DNA from: Nitrospirales bacterium
Lineage (GTDB): Bacteria; Nitrospirota; Nitrospiria; Nitrospirales; UBA8639
NCBI GenBank assembly: GCA_012270585.1
Contig: JAAXIB010000038.1
Span: 19,914 to 83,913, forward strand
Reading direction: 5' to 3'
DNA: 64,000 nt
The notes below the pieces were generated by a model. That model made no database searches and was not told the origin of the DNA. It saw nothing but the letters and a program-made list of their open reading frames with translations. Shown here piece by piece: positions 33,133 through 42,484 of the stretch. Position numbers and translations under genes: made by a program. The stretch's first letter is position 1, and each line of letters begins with the position of its first letter.

Positions 33133-34335
33133 ATGAAGCAGGACGGGAAGCAAGCCATGGAATCGACGGATTCTCCTCTGATGCAGCACCTGAGCGCGCT
33201 CATTCGGGAAACGGGTCCGTTGACGTTTGCGCGGTTTATGGAACTCGCCCTGTATTATGACGAGTACGGCTACTACATGACGGGCGGAGGGTCTGCCCGC
33301 ACGACCTCTCCGATCGGTGGAGAAGGCAGCGACTTTTTCACCGCCCCGTGTCTTTCCCCCGTCCTGGCCAAGTGTCTGGTCCGTCAGCTCGCGGAGATTG
33401 ACGAACGACTCGGTCATCCCCGGGTTTTTCATCTCGTGGAAATGGGGCCGGGAGAAGGGACGTTGCTCAGGGATATGTTGCAGGAGTGCCAGGAGCAACA
33501 GGCCTCGCTTCTTCCGCGGTTGACGTGCATCCTGGTCGAACGCAGTCCGGTCTTTCGCCGGCGACAACAGGAAACCCTGGCTGCCTGGAAGGAGCAGGGG
33601 GAGAAGATTCGATGGGTTGACGATCTTCAGGCGATTTCGGACGGAAGCCTGACCGGAACGCTGCTCTCGAATGAATTGGTGGATGCGTTTCCGGTCCACA
33701 GGGTTCGCATGGGGCAGGACGGTCTCCGGGAATTGTACGTGACCAGCCGCGATCATACCTTGCAGGAACGATGGGCAGAGCCGTCCACGCCTGAATTGTC
33801 GTCGTTCCTGTCCGACCTGGGCGTGGAGTTGCCCGTCGGATTTACCACGGAAATCAGCCTGGAAGCCGTGAAATGGATCAAACGGGTCGCCAGGGTGCTT
33901 GATCGCGGGGTCGTGATCACGATTGATTACGGCCACACCGCCCGGGATTATTTCGCGCCCGAACGAAAGAACGGGACCCTGATGGGGTACTACCGGCATA
34001 CGGTTTCGACGAATCCCTATTTCCGGGTCGGGGAACAGGATCTGACGGCGCATGTGAATTTTTCGAGTCTTGCCCGCACCGGCGAACAGGTCGGATTGAC
34101 CACGACGGGATTGACGAATCTCCAGCATTTCTTGATGAGCCTCGGGATCGATGAATTGGTCCGGGAGTGTGACCAGGAATCGGCAACGGTCCGGGCGGCA
34201 GCCCGGTTGTTGCGACCTCACGGCATGGGCACCACGTTTAAAGTTTTGATGCAGCACAAGGGGCTTGTCGTCCCGACGCTTCGTGGCTTACGCCACCGGC
34301 CGTTTTTTGATTCGGTGTTGGTGGGAGCGGGGTGA
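33133..34335 (+). CDS. MidA/NDUFAF7-family SAM-dependent methyltransferase
   Basis: 400 residues (ATG 33157 is an alternative). DUF185/MidA pattern: PLTFARFMELALYYDEYGYY near residue 35, GSDFFTAPCLSPVLAKCLVRQL, the SAM motif LVEMGPGEGTLLRDML, the post-motif LLSNELVDAFPVHRV, and RGVVITIDYGHTARDYF. Its mitochondrial counterpart NDUFAF7 dimethylates an arginine of the 49-kDa subunit (NDUFS2) during complex I assembly. Here the gene lies 86 bases before nuoA, and the matching Arg (HGVLR, Arg216) is present in NuoCD. So I infer a complex I assembly role. Confidence 0.85.
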   Translation: MKQDGKQAMESTDSPLMQHLSALIRETGPLTFARFMELALYYDEYGYYMTGGGSARTTSPIGGEGSDFFTAPCLSPVLAKCLVRQLAEIDERLGHPRVFHLVEMGPGEGTLLRDMLQECQEQQASLLPRLTCILVERSPVFRRRQQETLAAWKEQGEKIRWVDDLQAISDGSLTGTLLSNELVDAFPVHRVRMGQDGLRELYVTSRDHTLQERWAEPSTPELSSFLSDLGVELPVGFTTEISLEAVKWIKRVARVLDRGVVITIDYGHTARDYFAPERKNGTLMGYYRHTVSTNPYFRVGEQDLTAHVNFSSLARTGEQVGLTTTGLTNLQHFLMSLGIDELVRECDQESATVRAAARLLRPHGMGTTFKVLMQHKGLVVPTLRGLRHRPFFDSVLVGAG

Positions 34336-34421
34336 AAAAATTGTTGATTTTGGATTGCTAATTTTTCAATCCACAATCCACAATCCACAATTAGCAATCC
34401 ACAATAAAGGGATAAACCAGG

Positions 34422-34793
34422 ATGGGTGGCGAATCGGTTCCGTTAAATTATATCCCCATCGCGGTTTTTGCCGTGATTGCGCTGGGGTTCGGCGTGGTGT
34501 CGCTGGTGGCGGGATGGATCGTGCGGCCCAGCCGACCCTATCGCGCGAAACTGCTTCCGTATGAGAGCGGAAGTCCGCTTTTCATGGACGCCCGAGTTCA
34601 ATTTCCGATGCGGTATTACATCATCGCGATGTTGTTCGTCGTGTTCGATATTGAAATCGTCTTCATGTTTCCGTGGGCGGTGGTATTTCATAAGTTGGGA
34701 TTGTTGGGCCTCATTGAAATGGGAGTCTTCATTGCCATCCTGGTGGTCGGGTTCTGGTACGTCTGGAAAAAAGGTGCGTTGGAATGGGACTGA
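34422..34793 (+). CDS. nuoA: NADH:quinone oxidoreductase subunit A
   Basis: 123 residues, three membrane helices: YIPIAVFAVIALGFGVVSLVAGWIV, YYIIAMLFVVFDIEIVFMFPWAVVF and LIEMGVFIAILVVGFWYVW. The loop between the first two carries the family motif KLLPYESGSPLFMDARVQFPMRYY, and the acidic pair in FDIEIVFMFPWA is conserved. It is a core membrane-arm subunit lying at the junction with the quinone site. First gene of the nuo operon, following midA; AAAGGG upstream of ATG. Confidence 0.95.
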   Translation: MGGESVPLNYIPIAVFAVIALGFGVVSLVAGWIVRPSRPYRAKLLPYESGSPLFMDARVQFPMRYYIIAMLFVVFDIEIVFMFPWAVVFHKLGLLGLIEMGVFIAILVVGFWYVWKKGALEWD

Positions 34794-35090
34794 GTCATAC
34801 TGCGTTCTGGAGCGTGTGGAATTCCGCCCCGAGAACGAAAGTCGCCGTTCGTTGTCGCCGTGGCGGGGCGGGTAGTTCGGGCGTCGGCGGGTGGCTCTAC
34901 CCCACCTTTCCTCCCCTTACAAAGGGGAGGAACCAAACGGCCCTGCGGTCTCTTGTGGTCGGCTCCTCATTTTGTCAACGAATTGCTGAACATTTACAAT
35001 TCCCGCGGCACAGGGGATCAAGTCGGGTGGCTCTTTCAACGCGGGAATCCATCCCCCATGCTTGATTTGCACGACGAAAGATAAGAAACG
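34794..35090. repeat. Repeat insertion between nuoA and nuoB
   Basis: Bases 34889-34999 match 10631-10732 closely (CCCACCTTTCCTCCCCTTAC ... GTGGTCGGCTCCTCATTTTG then TCAACGAATTGCTGAACATT), i.e. the right half of the MITE-like element. No gene. The left ~95 bases are unremarkable. Confidence 0.6.
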
Positions 35091-35570
35091 ATGAGCATGC
35101 TCGAACGCCAGTTTGACTCCAATATCATTACCACCAATCTCGATTACCTGGTGAGTTGGTGCCGGAAGTCGGCCTTGTGGCCGATGACGTTCGGGCTCGC
35201 CTGTTGCGCCATCGAGATGATTGCGTCGGTTTCCTCCCGGTACGACATCGACCGGTTCGGGGCCGGGGTGTTTCGGGCGTCTCCCAGACAGTCCGACGTC
35301 ATGATCGTGGCCGGCACCGTGTGTCGAAAGATGGCACCGGTGATCCGGCGGATCTACGATCAAATGGCCGAACCCCGATACGTGATCTCCATGGGGTCGT
35401 GCGCGACCTCGGGCAATCATTACAACAGTTACAGCGTGGTGCAGGGAGTGGATCAGATCGTGCCGGTGGACGTCTACGTGGCGGGCTGCCCCCCGCGTCC
35501 GGAAGCCTTGCTGGATGCCCTGATCAAGTTGCAGGAGAAAATTCAGAAGGAAAAGGTGTTCGTGAAATAA
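35091..35570 (+). CDS. nuoB: NADH:quinone oxidoreductase subunit B
   Basis: 159 residues. It holds the terminal [4Fe-4S] cluster N2: Cys38-Cys39 in [10 protein letters not shown], Cys104 in [16 protein letters not shown] and Cys133 in [15 protein letters not shown]. The cluster passes electrons to quinone. The loop between includes [18 protein letters not shown]. All four ligands are present and spacing is normal. Located in the peripheral arm beside NuoCD. Confidence 0.97.
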   Translation: MSMLERQFDSNIITTNLDYLVSWCRKSALWPMTFGLACCAIEMIASVSSRYDIDRFGAGVFRASPRQSDVMIVAGTVCRKMAPVIRRIYDQMAEPRYVISMGSCATSGNHYNSYSVVQGVDQIVPVDVYVAGCPPRPEALLDALIKLQEKIQKEKVFVK

Positions 35571-35626
35571 GAGTAGATTCCAATTATCTGGAAGTGACGG
35601 CGACGGTTTGACCGTCAACCCATTAT

Positions 35627-37378
35627 ATGCATCGCGTTCTTGAAACCCTACACGAGCGTTTTCCCGAAGCCGTGCTGTCCGTGCGTGAGGACCCGCAACG
35701 GGGAGACTTGTCGGCCCAGGTGCGAGCGCAGGATCTCGTGGACGTGGCGCGCTTCCTGCACGACGATCCCGGAATGGCCTTCGATCACATTACCGACATC
35801 TGCTCGGCGGATTACCCCGATGACCTGGAACGGTTTGAGGTCATCTACCACTTTCTCTCCCTTTCGCATCACACCCGGATTCGACTGAAGGCGCGGTTGC
35901 CGGAAGACAATCCGACCATCGGGACCGTGACGTCCATTTGGAAAGGCGCGAATTTCCTGGAACGCGAAGTGTTCGATCTCATGGGAATCACGTTCGAGGG
36001 GCACCCGGACCTGCGACGGATTCTGTTGCCAGACGATTACGCGGAAGGCCATCCGCTTCGGAAGGATTTTCCCACCGAAGGCAAGGGGTGGAGAAGCACC
36101 TTTGATTTTCTTCCCCGTTTGGATGAGCCGGAGAGTGAATGGACCGAACGCGAAATTCCGCAGGATCAGCGGCACGTCTTTCTGACCGGGGATTCGTCTG
36201 AATCCTCGAAGCGCACGACCGAATTGTTGCTGAACATGGGACCGCAGCATCCCAGCACGCACGGCGTCTTGCGGGTGGTGTTGGAACTGGACGGCGAGCG
36301 AGTGGCCAAAGCCGTGCCCGACATGGGGTATTTGCACCGTGGCGTGGAAAAACTCGCCGAAGGGCTCCATTACATGCAGGTCATTCCGCATACGGACCGC
36401 CTGGATTACGTGTGCGCCATGACGAACAACTACGCCTACGTGCGCGCTGTGGAAAAACTGGTGGGCGTGACCGTGCCGGAGCGGGCCGAGTACATCCGGA
36501 CGATCGTGGCCGAAGTGCAGCGCATCGTCGGCCACCTCTTCTGGTTGGGCACGCAGGCCTTGGATATCGGGGCCATGACCGTGTTCTTCTGGACGTTCCG
36601 CGAACGGGAAGTCCTGCTCGACTTTTTCGAACAACTCTGCGGCGCGCGCCTGACGCTGAATTATTATCGAATCGGGGGAATAGACAGCGACCTCACCCCG
36701 GCACTGGTGGACCGCCTGCGCGATTTTTTGAAAACGTTTCCCGAGCACGTGCAGGAATACGACACGTTGCTGCAAAGGAACCGGATCTGGGTGGCCAGGA
36801 CCAAGAACGTCGCGGTCATTTCCGGTGAGGACGCGATCAACTTCGGGCTCACGGGGCCGACGCTACGCGGGTCGGGCGTGGCGTACGACGTGCGCAAACT
36901 CCAACCGTACGGCGTCTACGACCGGGTGGAATGGGACGTGCCGGTCGGCAAAGGCGGGGACACCTATGACCGGTATTGGATTCGCGTCGAGGAAATGAAG
37001 CAGAGTGCTCGCATCATTGCGCAATGCCTGGACCAGTTGCCGGAAGGGCCCATCATGGCGGATATGCCGCAAGTGATTCCCCCGGCCAAACCCAACGTGA
37101 TGCGGGACATGGAAAGCCTGATCCATCATTTCATCATCTTTACGCAGGGGTTCAAGCCGCCGAAGGGGGAAACCTATTGCGCGACGGAGGTGCCCAAGGG
37201 TGAACTGGGATTCTTCCTGATCAGCGACGGGAGCCCGCGGCCCTATCGGATGAAAATCCGCTCGCCGTCGTTTGTCCACATGGGCGCGTTCGATTTTATG
37301 GCCCGCGGCTATCTGATTTCTGATATTATCACCATCTTCGGCACCTATGACATCGTCATGGGCGAGTGTGACCGGTAG
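35627..37378 (+). CDS. nuoCD: Fused subunits C and D of complex I
   Basis: 583 residues. Residues 1-165 are the NuoC domain (DPGMAFDHITDICSADYPDD, VSIWKGANFLEREVFDLMGI, GHPDLRRILLPDDY, GHPLRKDFP). From about 195 the NuoD domain follows (LLLNMGPQHPSTHGVLRVVL, MGYLHRGVEKLAEG, HTDRLDYVCAMTNNYAYV, DIGAMTVFFWTFREREVLLD) and ends in the GECDR terminus. C and D are separate genes in many bacteria and fused in enterobacteria and some others. Quinone-site His and Tyr positions (THGVL, DRLDYV) are conserved. Arg216 matches the arginine methylated in mitochondrial NDUFS2. Confidence 0.96.
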   Translation: MHRVLETLHERFPEAVLSVREDPQRGDLSAQVRAQDLVDVARFLHDDPGMAFDHITDICSADYPDDLERFEVIYHFLSLSHHTRIRLKARLPEDNPTIGTVTSIWKGANFLEREVFDLMGITFEGHPDLRRILLPDDYAEGHPLRKDFPTEGKGWRSTFDFLPRLDEPESEWTEREIPQDQRHVFLTGDSSESSKRTTELLLNMGPQHPSTHGVLRVVLELDGERVAKAVPDMGYLHRGVEKLAEGLHYMQVIPHTDRLDYVCAMTNNYAYVRAVEKLVGVTVPERAEYIRTIVAEVQRIVGHLFWLGTQALDIGAMTVFFWTFREREVLLDFFEQLCGARLTLNYYRIGGIDSDLTPALVDRLRDFLKTFPEHVQEYDTLLQRNRIWVARTKNVAVISGEDAINFGLTGPTLRGSGVAYDVRKLQPYGVYDRVEWDVPVGKGGDTYDRYWIRVEEMKQSARIIAQCLDQLPEGPIMADMPQVIPPAKPNVMRDMESLIHHFIIFTQGFKPPKGETYCATEVPKGELGFFLISDGSPRPYRMKIRSPSFVHMGAFDFMARGYLISDIITIFGTYDIVMGECDR

Positions 37379-37459
37379 GGGGAATTGAGGATTGCTGATT
37401 GTGGATTGAAGGAAGTAGGGGACGGCCCCCGTGCCGTCCCGAGATGAGGCAAACGACGC
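37379..37459. repeat. Small repeats between nuoCD and nuoE
   Basis: Contains GATTGCTGATTGTGGATTG (a TTGTGGATTGC-type repeat also at 34365-34405) and GGGGACGGCCCCCGTGCCGT CCC (37418-37440), a hairpin class repeated at 42376-42398. Confidence 0.6.
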
Positions 37460-37987
37460 ATGATCTTCGACAAGCATCAAGACACCATTGATGACATCCT
37501 GAGCCGGTATCCGGTGAGACGCTCGGCGATCCTGCCGTTGTTGAACCTGGCGCAGAAGGAGGAGGGATACGTGAGCCAGGCCGCCATGCGGGAAATCGCC
37601 GGCATCCTGGATCTCACCCCGCCCCAGGTGTTCGAGACCGCGACGTTTTATACCATGCTCAATCTCAAACCCATCGGCACATTCCACATCCAGGTGTGCC
37701 GGTCGTTGATGTGCGCGCTGGTTGGGGCCGATCCCCTGATCGAATGGTTGCGCAAACAGTTGGGGATCGGGGTGGGCCAAACCACCGGGGACAAGCTGTT
37801 CACCCTGAGCACGGTGGAATGTTTGGGGTCGTGTGGAACCGGACCGATGATGCAGATCAACGACGACTATTACGAGCGGCTCACCGAAGAAAAAGTCGGA
37901 CGGATTCTGCGGGATTTACGGGAATCCGGCGATTGTTCATTGAAGAGCGGTCCCTTTATGGTTCCCGAACGGATCGTGTCGCCATGA
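37460..37987 (+). CDS. nuoE: NADH:quinone oxidoreductase subunit E
   Basis: 175 residues. Helical N-terminus (LSRYPVRRSAILPLLNLAQKEEGYVSQAAMREIAGIL), then a thioredoxin-like fold with the [2Fe-2S] cluster N1a. Its ligands are the cysteines in VCRSLMCAL and in ECLGSCGTGPMMQI. It acts in the NADH-input module with NuoF. Its stop codon overlaps the nuoF start (ATGA), so the two subunits are co-translated. Confidence 0.95.
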   Translation: MIFDKHQDTIDDILSRYPVRRSAILPLLNLAQKEEGYVSQAAMREIAGILDLTPPQVFETATFYTMLNLKPIGTFHIQVCRSLMCALVGADPLIEWLRKQLGIGVGQTTGDKLFTLSTVECLGSCGTGPMMQINDDYYERLTEEKVGRILRDLRESGDCSLKSGPFMVPERIVSP

Positions 37988-39294
37988 AGACCTTTGAGAA
38001 GATTCTCCTGACCAACATGGACCGACCCGGCTACACCGGGTCCCTGTCCGATTATGAAGAGGCCGGCGGGTACAAGGCGTTGAAAACCGTCTTGGGGAAC
38101 GTGCCGCCCACTGACATTATCGAAATGGTGAAGAAATCCGGCCTGCGGGGCCGGGGCGGGGCGGGGTTCCCCACCGGCGTGAAATGGGGTTTCATTCCCA
38201 AGGACCATCCGGGTCCCAGATACCTGTGCTGCAACGCCGATGAAAGCGAGCCCGGCACGTTCAAGGACCGTCAATTGATGGAGCGGGATCCCCACCAGGT
38301 ACTGGAAGGCATTGCGATTTCCTGTTACGCCATCGGCGCGCAAACGGCCTACATCTATATACGAGGTGAATTCCGGCTGGCGGCGAAGATCCTGGAGCGC
38401 GCGATTGTCGAAGCCTGCCAGGCCGGGCACTTGGGTTCCGATATTTACGGCAGCGGCGTCACCGTGCACGTGTACGTCCATGCGGGGGCCGGGGCCTATA
38501 TCTGTGGTGAGGAAACCGCGCTGCTCGAATCCCTGGAAGGCAAACGGGGCAAGCCCCGGACCAAGCCGCCGTTCCCCGCCACGCATGGCCTCTACCAGAA
38601 ACCCACGGTGGTCAACAACGTCGAAACGCTGGCGAACGTCCCCCATATCGTGAATCGGGGAGCCGAATGGTTTGCCTCCATCGGTGCTCCGCCCAAGAGC
38701 ACCGGCACGCGGGTCTTTTGTTTGAGCGGCCACGTGAAACGTCCGGGGAATTATGAATTGCCCGTGAACGCGACGTTTCGGGATTTGATTTACGAACTTG
38801 GCGGAGGCATGCGGTCGGACAAGCCGCTCAAGGCGTTTATCCCGGGCGGGGCCTCGGCGCCGTTTCTGACCCCGGACCACGTGGACGTGCAGATGGATTT
38901 CGAATCGGTGGCTTTGGCGGGGTCCATGTCGGGGTCCGGCGGGATCACCGTGATGGAAGAAGGCACGAGCATGGTGTGGGCGGCCCTGCGCTTGATGGAA
39001 TTTTTCTATCATGAATCGTGTGGAAAGTGTACGCCCTGCCGGGAAGGCAGTTCCTGGATCGTGCAAATCCTCCAACGGATTCTGAACAAGCAGGGACGAC
39101 CGGAAGATTTACGGACGCTCACGGAAATTTGTGAAAATATCGGCGGTCGAACGGTGTGTGCGTTCGGCGACGCGGAAATCGCGCCGGTGCAGAGCACGTT
39201 GAAATATTGGCGGAATGAATACGAGGCCTTGATCGAGGAAGCCGAGGCGCTCAAGGGGAGCAGGAAGGAAATCCCGGTCCTGAGTTTGGCGTAG
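37984..39294 (+). CDS. nuoF: NADH:quinone oxidoreductase subunit F (NADH/FMN)
   Basis: 436 residues from ATG 37984. The frame is open far upstream (to 37696) but that part is antisense-type read-through of nuoE. NADH-binding glycine-rich loop GLRGRGGAGFPTGVKW, FMN-site residues in YLCCNADESEPGTFKDR and AGAYICGEETALLESLEG, and the [4Fe-4S] N3 ligands CGKCTPCREG plus the later Cys of GGRTVCAFGDAE. It oxidises NADH and starts electron transfer. Confidence 0.97.
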   Translation: MKTFEKILLTNMDRPGYTGSLSDYEEAGGYKALKTVLGNVPPTDIIEMVKKSGLRGRGGAGFPTGVKWGFIPKDHPGPRYLCCNADESEPGTFKDRQLMERDPHQVLEGIAISCYAIGAQTAYIYIRGEFRLAAKILERAIVEACQAGHLGSDIYGSGVTVHVYVHAGAGAYICGEETALLESLEGKRGKPRTKPPFPATHGLYQKPTVVNNVETLANVPHIVNRGAEWFASIGAPPKSTGTRVFCLSGHVKRPGNYELPVNATFRDLIYELGGGMRSDKPLKAFIPGGASAPFLTPDHVDVQMDFESVALAGSMSGSGGITVMEEGTSMVWAALRLMEFFYHESCGKCTPCREGSSWIVQILQRILNKQGRPEDLRTLTEICENIGGRTVCAFGDAEIAPVQSTLKYWRNEYEALIEEAEALKGSRKEIPVLSLA

Positions 39295-39486
39295 GTGAAA
39301 ATGCTCACTCACCTCTACCTCCCCTCACCCCTCCTTACAAAGGAGGGGAATCAGCGGTGCCTCCAAGGAGAGGAAGTGGCTGATGCGGGGTGAGGCTTTT
39401 GTGCCTCCCCTTTGTAAGGGGAGGGTAGGTGGGGTAGAGCCCGCAATGGTCAACGAATGACTGAACGCATAGAGTAATCATTAACC
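39295..39486. repeat. Repeat block between nuoF and nuoG
   Basis: Two inverted CCCCTCCTTACAAAGGAGGGG-type hairpins (39329-39350 and 39407-39425), then AATGGTCAACGAATGACTGA ACGCATAG (39445-39472), a MITE-end sequence of the family at 10495 and 33081. Confidence 0.65.
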
Positions 39487-42174
39487 ATGTCGAACACCCC
39501 AAACATGCTGACGATCACGATCGACGGCATCCGCACGCAGGTTCCTGAAGGCACGCTCGTGATCGAGGCGGCCCGGCAGGTGGGCGTGATGGTGCCCCAT
39601 TTCTGTTACCATCCGAAGCTGGCGCCCGACGCGAATTGCCGGATGTGTCTGGTGGAAATCGAAAAAATTCCGAAACTCCAGACCTCGTGCAGCACGCGCG
39701 TGGCCGACGGCATGGTCGTGCGGTCGTCGGTGCCGAACGTGGAGAATGCGCGTAAATGGGTGTTGCAGTTGTTGTTGGGCAATCATCCGCTCGATTGCCC
39801 GGTGTGCGACCAGGGCGGCCGCTGCGACTTGCAGGATTTTTCGCACGAATACACGCCCACCGTCAGCCGGTTCAAGGAACTGAAGCGGGTCTTTCCGAAA
39901 CAATACCTCGGCCCGGTCATTGAAACCCAGATGAACCGTTGCGTGTCGTGCATGCGCTGCGTCCGGTATTGCGATGAAGTGATTGACGCCCAGGCGTTGG
40001 CGGCCGACGGCCGCGGCACGCTCACGCAAATTACGCATTGGGCCGGCAATGAACTCGAATGCGACATGTGCGGCGGGTGTATCCAGATTTGTCCGGTCGG
40101 AGCCATCACCAGCCGGTTGTCGATGTACGACTATCGCCCGTGGATGCTCAAACGGACGGAGACCATTTGTTCCTATTGCGGGGACGGGTGCCAGATCACG
40201 GTCCAGCGAAAGAACGATCAATTGATCGAAGTGAATTCGGCTTTGGGCGCCGGCCGGAACAACGGGGACCTCTGCGCCCGCGGGTATTTCGGCTACCACG
40301 CCGCGGTCCATCCCGATCGCGTGCGGCACCCGCTCGTGCGGCAGGCCGACGGCTCCTTTGCCGAAGTCACGTGGGAAGAAGCGTTGGATCGCGTGGCCCG
40401 GGAGTTGACGGCTATGAAGGCGACGCACGGCGCCGATGCGATCGGCGGTCTCATCACGGCTCGCTGTACCAACGAGGATCTGTACGTATTCCAGAAATTC
40501 ATGCGCGTCGTGATCGGAACGAATCAGATCGACAGCAGTGCCCGCTACGGGTACATCAACGGCGTGCGCGCGCTCCGGCGGGTGCAGGGCACTCATCGCT
40601 GGACGGTTCGCTATGAGGACGTGGCCAGGGCCGACGGCATCATGCTGGTCGGCACCAACCTCAATGAGTCCAATCCCATCACCGCCCTGCACGTCAAGCG
40701 AGCCGTGAAACATGCAGGCGCCCAACTGATTACCCTGGAATCCTTGCTTCCGTTCCGTTCGACGGTGAGTAACGTGACGACGCTGGCCCGGCATCACCTG
40801 ACGGTGAAGAGCGGCCGGTTCGCCGCGGCCATCCTGGGATTGTTGAAAGCCGTTGTCGAGTCGGACCTGGTTCATGAGGACATCGCCCGGGAGGCGCCGG
40901 AGTTCGTGCAGGCGATCCGGGAGAAGGTGGCCGGGGTCTCCTGGAAAGCGATCCAGGCACAGTCCGGTCTCCCGCAAGCGGAGGTTGAAGCCGCGGCCCG
41001 GACGTATGCACAGGCTGGGCGTGCCGTCGTGCTGGTTGGAAGGGAGGTCCTTCGGTCGCTGGGCGGGGAGGGGATGGTCACCAACCTCCTGGATCTCCTG
41101 ATCCTCACGGGACATCTCCGGAGAGATGGTTCGGGCCTGGGTTGTTTGGCTGAAGCGAACAATGAGCAGGGCGCCGTGGAAATGGGGGCCGTTGCCGAAT
41201 ATTTTCCTGGGCCCGCGGATCTTCACGACGAAGAGAGTCAACGAACCTTGACGCGGGCCTGGGGGCAGGCGGTTCCCGGGGGAGCGTCCGCCAGTTTGCC
41301 GGAACTGTTGAGCCGGGCCAAGACCGGCGCCATCAAATCGTTGTTCATCGTGGGAGAAAATCCGGTTGAATCGTTGCCGGGTGACGCCGACGTGACCGCG
41401 GCGCTGGATGCGCTGGAATTCCTGGTTTGCCAGGACCTGTTTCTGACGGAAACCGCGAAACGGGCGCACGTGGTGTTTCCCGCGTGTTCGGCCATGGAAA
41501 AGGACGGCACGTTTACGAATACGGAAGGTCACGTGCAGCCCGTTCGCCAGTCGATCGAGCCCCTGGGGGAAAGCCTGCCCGATTGGGAAATGTTTTCGGC
41601 CCTGTCGGTGTTGATGGATCAGCCCATCGAGTACGGCGAGGTCAAGGAGATCTTCAAGGAAATACGAGGCGTGATTCCAGGGTATGGTCTTCTGGGCCCG
41701 GCTTCCACGCCCCCGAAAGCCAAAGAGAATACGGTCGCACAATACGTGAAGACGGGGTTCAAGGAGGATATCGACCGGCGATATGCGCTCGATCCGTTGT
41801 CCGCGGCGCCGGAGGGGTCGATGACGCTCCGGTTGGTCCAGTCCCTGTACCATTCCGGAAAATACAGTACGCGCGCGAAGGGGCTGATGGAAATCGAAGG
41901 AGAAGGTCTGCTGCACGTCAATTCCCGTGAGGCCCGGCGCTTGGGGATTGAAGAGGGCCAGGCCGTCCGGCTCTCGAACGATCGCGGGCAGGCCAGCGTT
42001 TCCGTGAAACTCAATGACCGTGTGCCCGATGCCGTGGCGTGGTTTCCCGAGCATTTCGACCAATCCGTGCGAGCGTTGTTTTCGTTGAAAGGGCCTGCCC
42101 CCGCGGAAGTGGGGGTTGATCCGCAGACCCACGTGCCCGTGTGGAAGACGACTCACGTCACGATGACAAAATGA
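39487..42174 (+). CDS. nuoG: NADH:quinone oxidoreductase subunit G
   Basis: 895 residues. The N-terminal ferredoxin domain carries HFCYHPKLAPDANCRMCLVEI and TSCSTRV ([2Fe-2S] N1b). Next comes the His/Cys cluster N5 (HPLDCPVCDQGGRCDLQ), two [4Fe-4S] sites (CVSCMRCVRYCDE; CDMCGGCIQICPVGAI), and the N7-type CSYCGDGCQI. From about 250 it is a molybdopterin-oxidoreductase-like domain without the cofactor-binding active-site residue expected of a catalyst. N7 is a cluster retained in some bacteria only. The C-terminal part includes a MopB-type beta-domain (HVNSREARRLGIEEGQAVRL). Confidence 0.95.
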   Translation: MSNTPNMLTITIDGIRTQVPEGTLVIEAARQVGVMVPHFCYHPKLAPDANCRMCLVEIEKIPKLQTSCSTRVADGMVVRSSVPNVENARKWVLQLLLGNHPLDCPVCDQGGRCDLQDFSHEYTPTVSRFKELKRVFPKQYLGPVIETQMNRCVSCMRCVRYCDEVIDAQALAADGRGTLTQITHWAGNELECDMCGGCIQICPVGAITSRLSMYDYRPWMLKRTETICSYCGDGCQITVQRKNDQLIEVNSALGAGRNNGDLCARGYFGYHAAVHPDRVRHPLVRQADGSFAEVTWEEALDRVARELTAMKATHGADAIGGLITARCTNEDLYVFQKFMRVVIGTNQIDSSARYGYINGVRALRRVQGTHRWTVRYEDVARADGIMLVGTNLNESNPITALHVKRAVKHAGAQLITLESLLPFRSTVSNVTTLARHHLTVKSGRFAAAILGLLKAVVESDLVHEDIAREAPEFVQAIREKVAGVSWKAIQAQSGLPQAEVEAAARTYAQAGRAVVLVGREVLRSLGGEGMVTNLLDLLILTGHLRRDGSGLGCLAEANNEQGAVEMGAVAEYFPGPADLHDEESQRTLTRAWGQAVPGGASASLPELLSRAKTGAIKSLFIVGENPVESLPGDADVTAALDALEFLVCQDLFLTETAKRAHVVFPACSAMEKDGTFTNTEGHVQPVRQSIEPLGESLPDWEMFSALSVLMDQPIEYGEVKEIFKEIRGVIPGYGLLGPASTPPKAKENTVAQYVKTGFKEDIDRRYALDPLSAAPEGSMTLRLVQSLYHSGKYSTRAKGLMEIEGEGLLHVNSREARRLGIEEGQAVRLSNDRGQASVSVKLNDRVPDAVAWFPEHFDQSVRALFSLKGPAPAEVGVDPQTHVPVWKTTHVTMTK

Positions 42175-42484
42175 GGTAACGAGCAGACATGAATCCGTAG
42201 GGGCGGACCTGCGTGTCCGCCCGGATCAAATAGGGGCTGCGGTGTCGGGTTACGCCTTCGGCTAACCCGACCTACGTCACTGTCTGCACGCCAAGAGATG
42301 AAAGTGGAAGCATTGGTGGCCGGAGGGCAGGCACAGGGGCCTGCCCCTACAAATACGGGCTCTCTCCCGGCCGTAGGGGACGGCCCCCGTGCCGTCCCGA
42401 ATGGATGGCGCCGCTACACCAGAGAGGGCTATTTTCATACCAAAGAGTGAAGATGTGTAAAAAGATCATTAGAGGAGTGTACCC
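42175..42484. repeat. Repeat-rich gap between nuoG and nuoH
   Basis: 310 bases without a gene. Contains GTAGGGGCGGACCTGCGTGTCCGC (42198-42221), a TCGGGTTACGCCTTCGGCTAACCCGACCTACG inverted unit (42244-42275), a GGCAGGCACAGGGGCCTGCC hairpin (42327-42346) and GGGGACGGCCCCCGTGCCGT CCC (42376-42398). AGGAG at 42474-42478 serves nuoH. Confidence 0.7.

Noticed and set aside
37696..37983. Upstream extension of nuoF
   Set aside because: Overlaps nuoE in another frame; the ATGA junction and homology start at 37984.
39481..42156. Very long minus-strand frame (891 codons) opposite nuoG
   Set aside because: It mirrors nuoG over its whole length, has no ribosome-binding site and its translation is low in complexity (His/Arg/Gly-rich). 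It is a codon-bias shadow.
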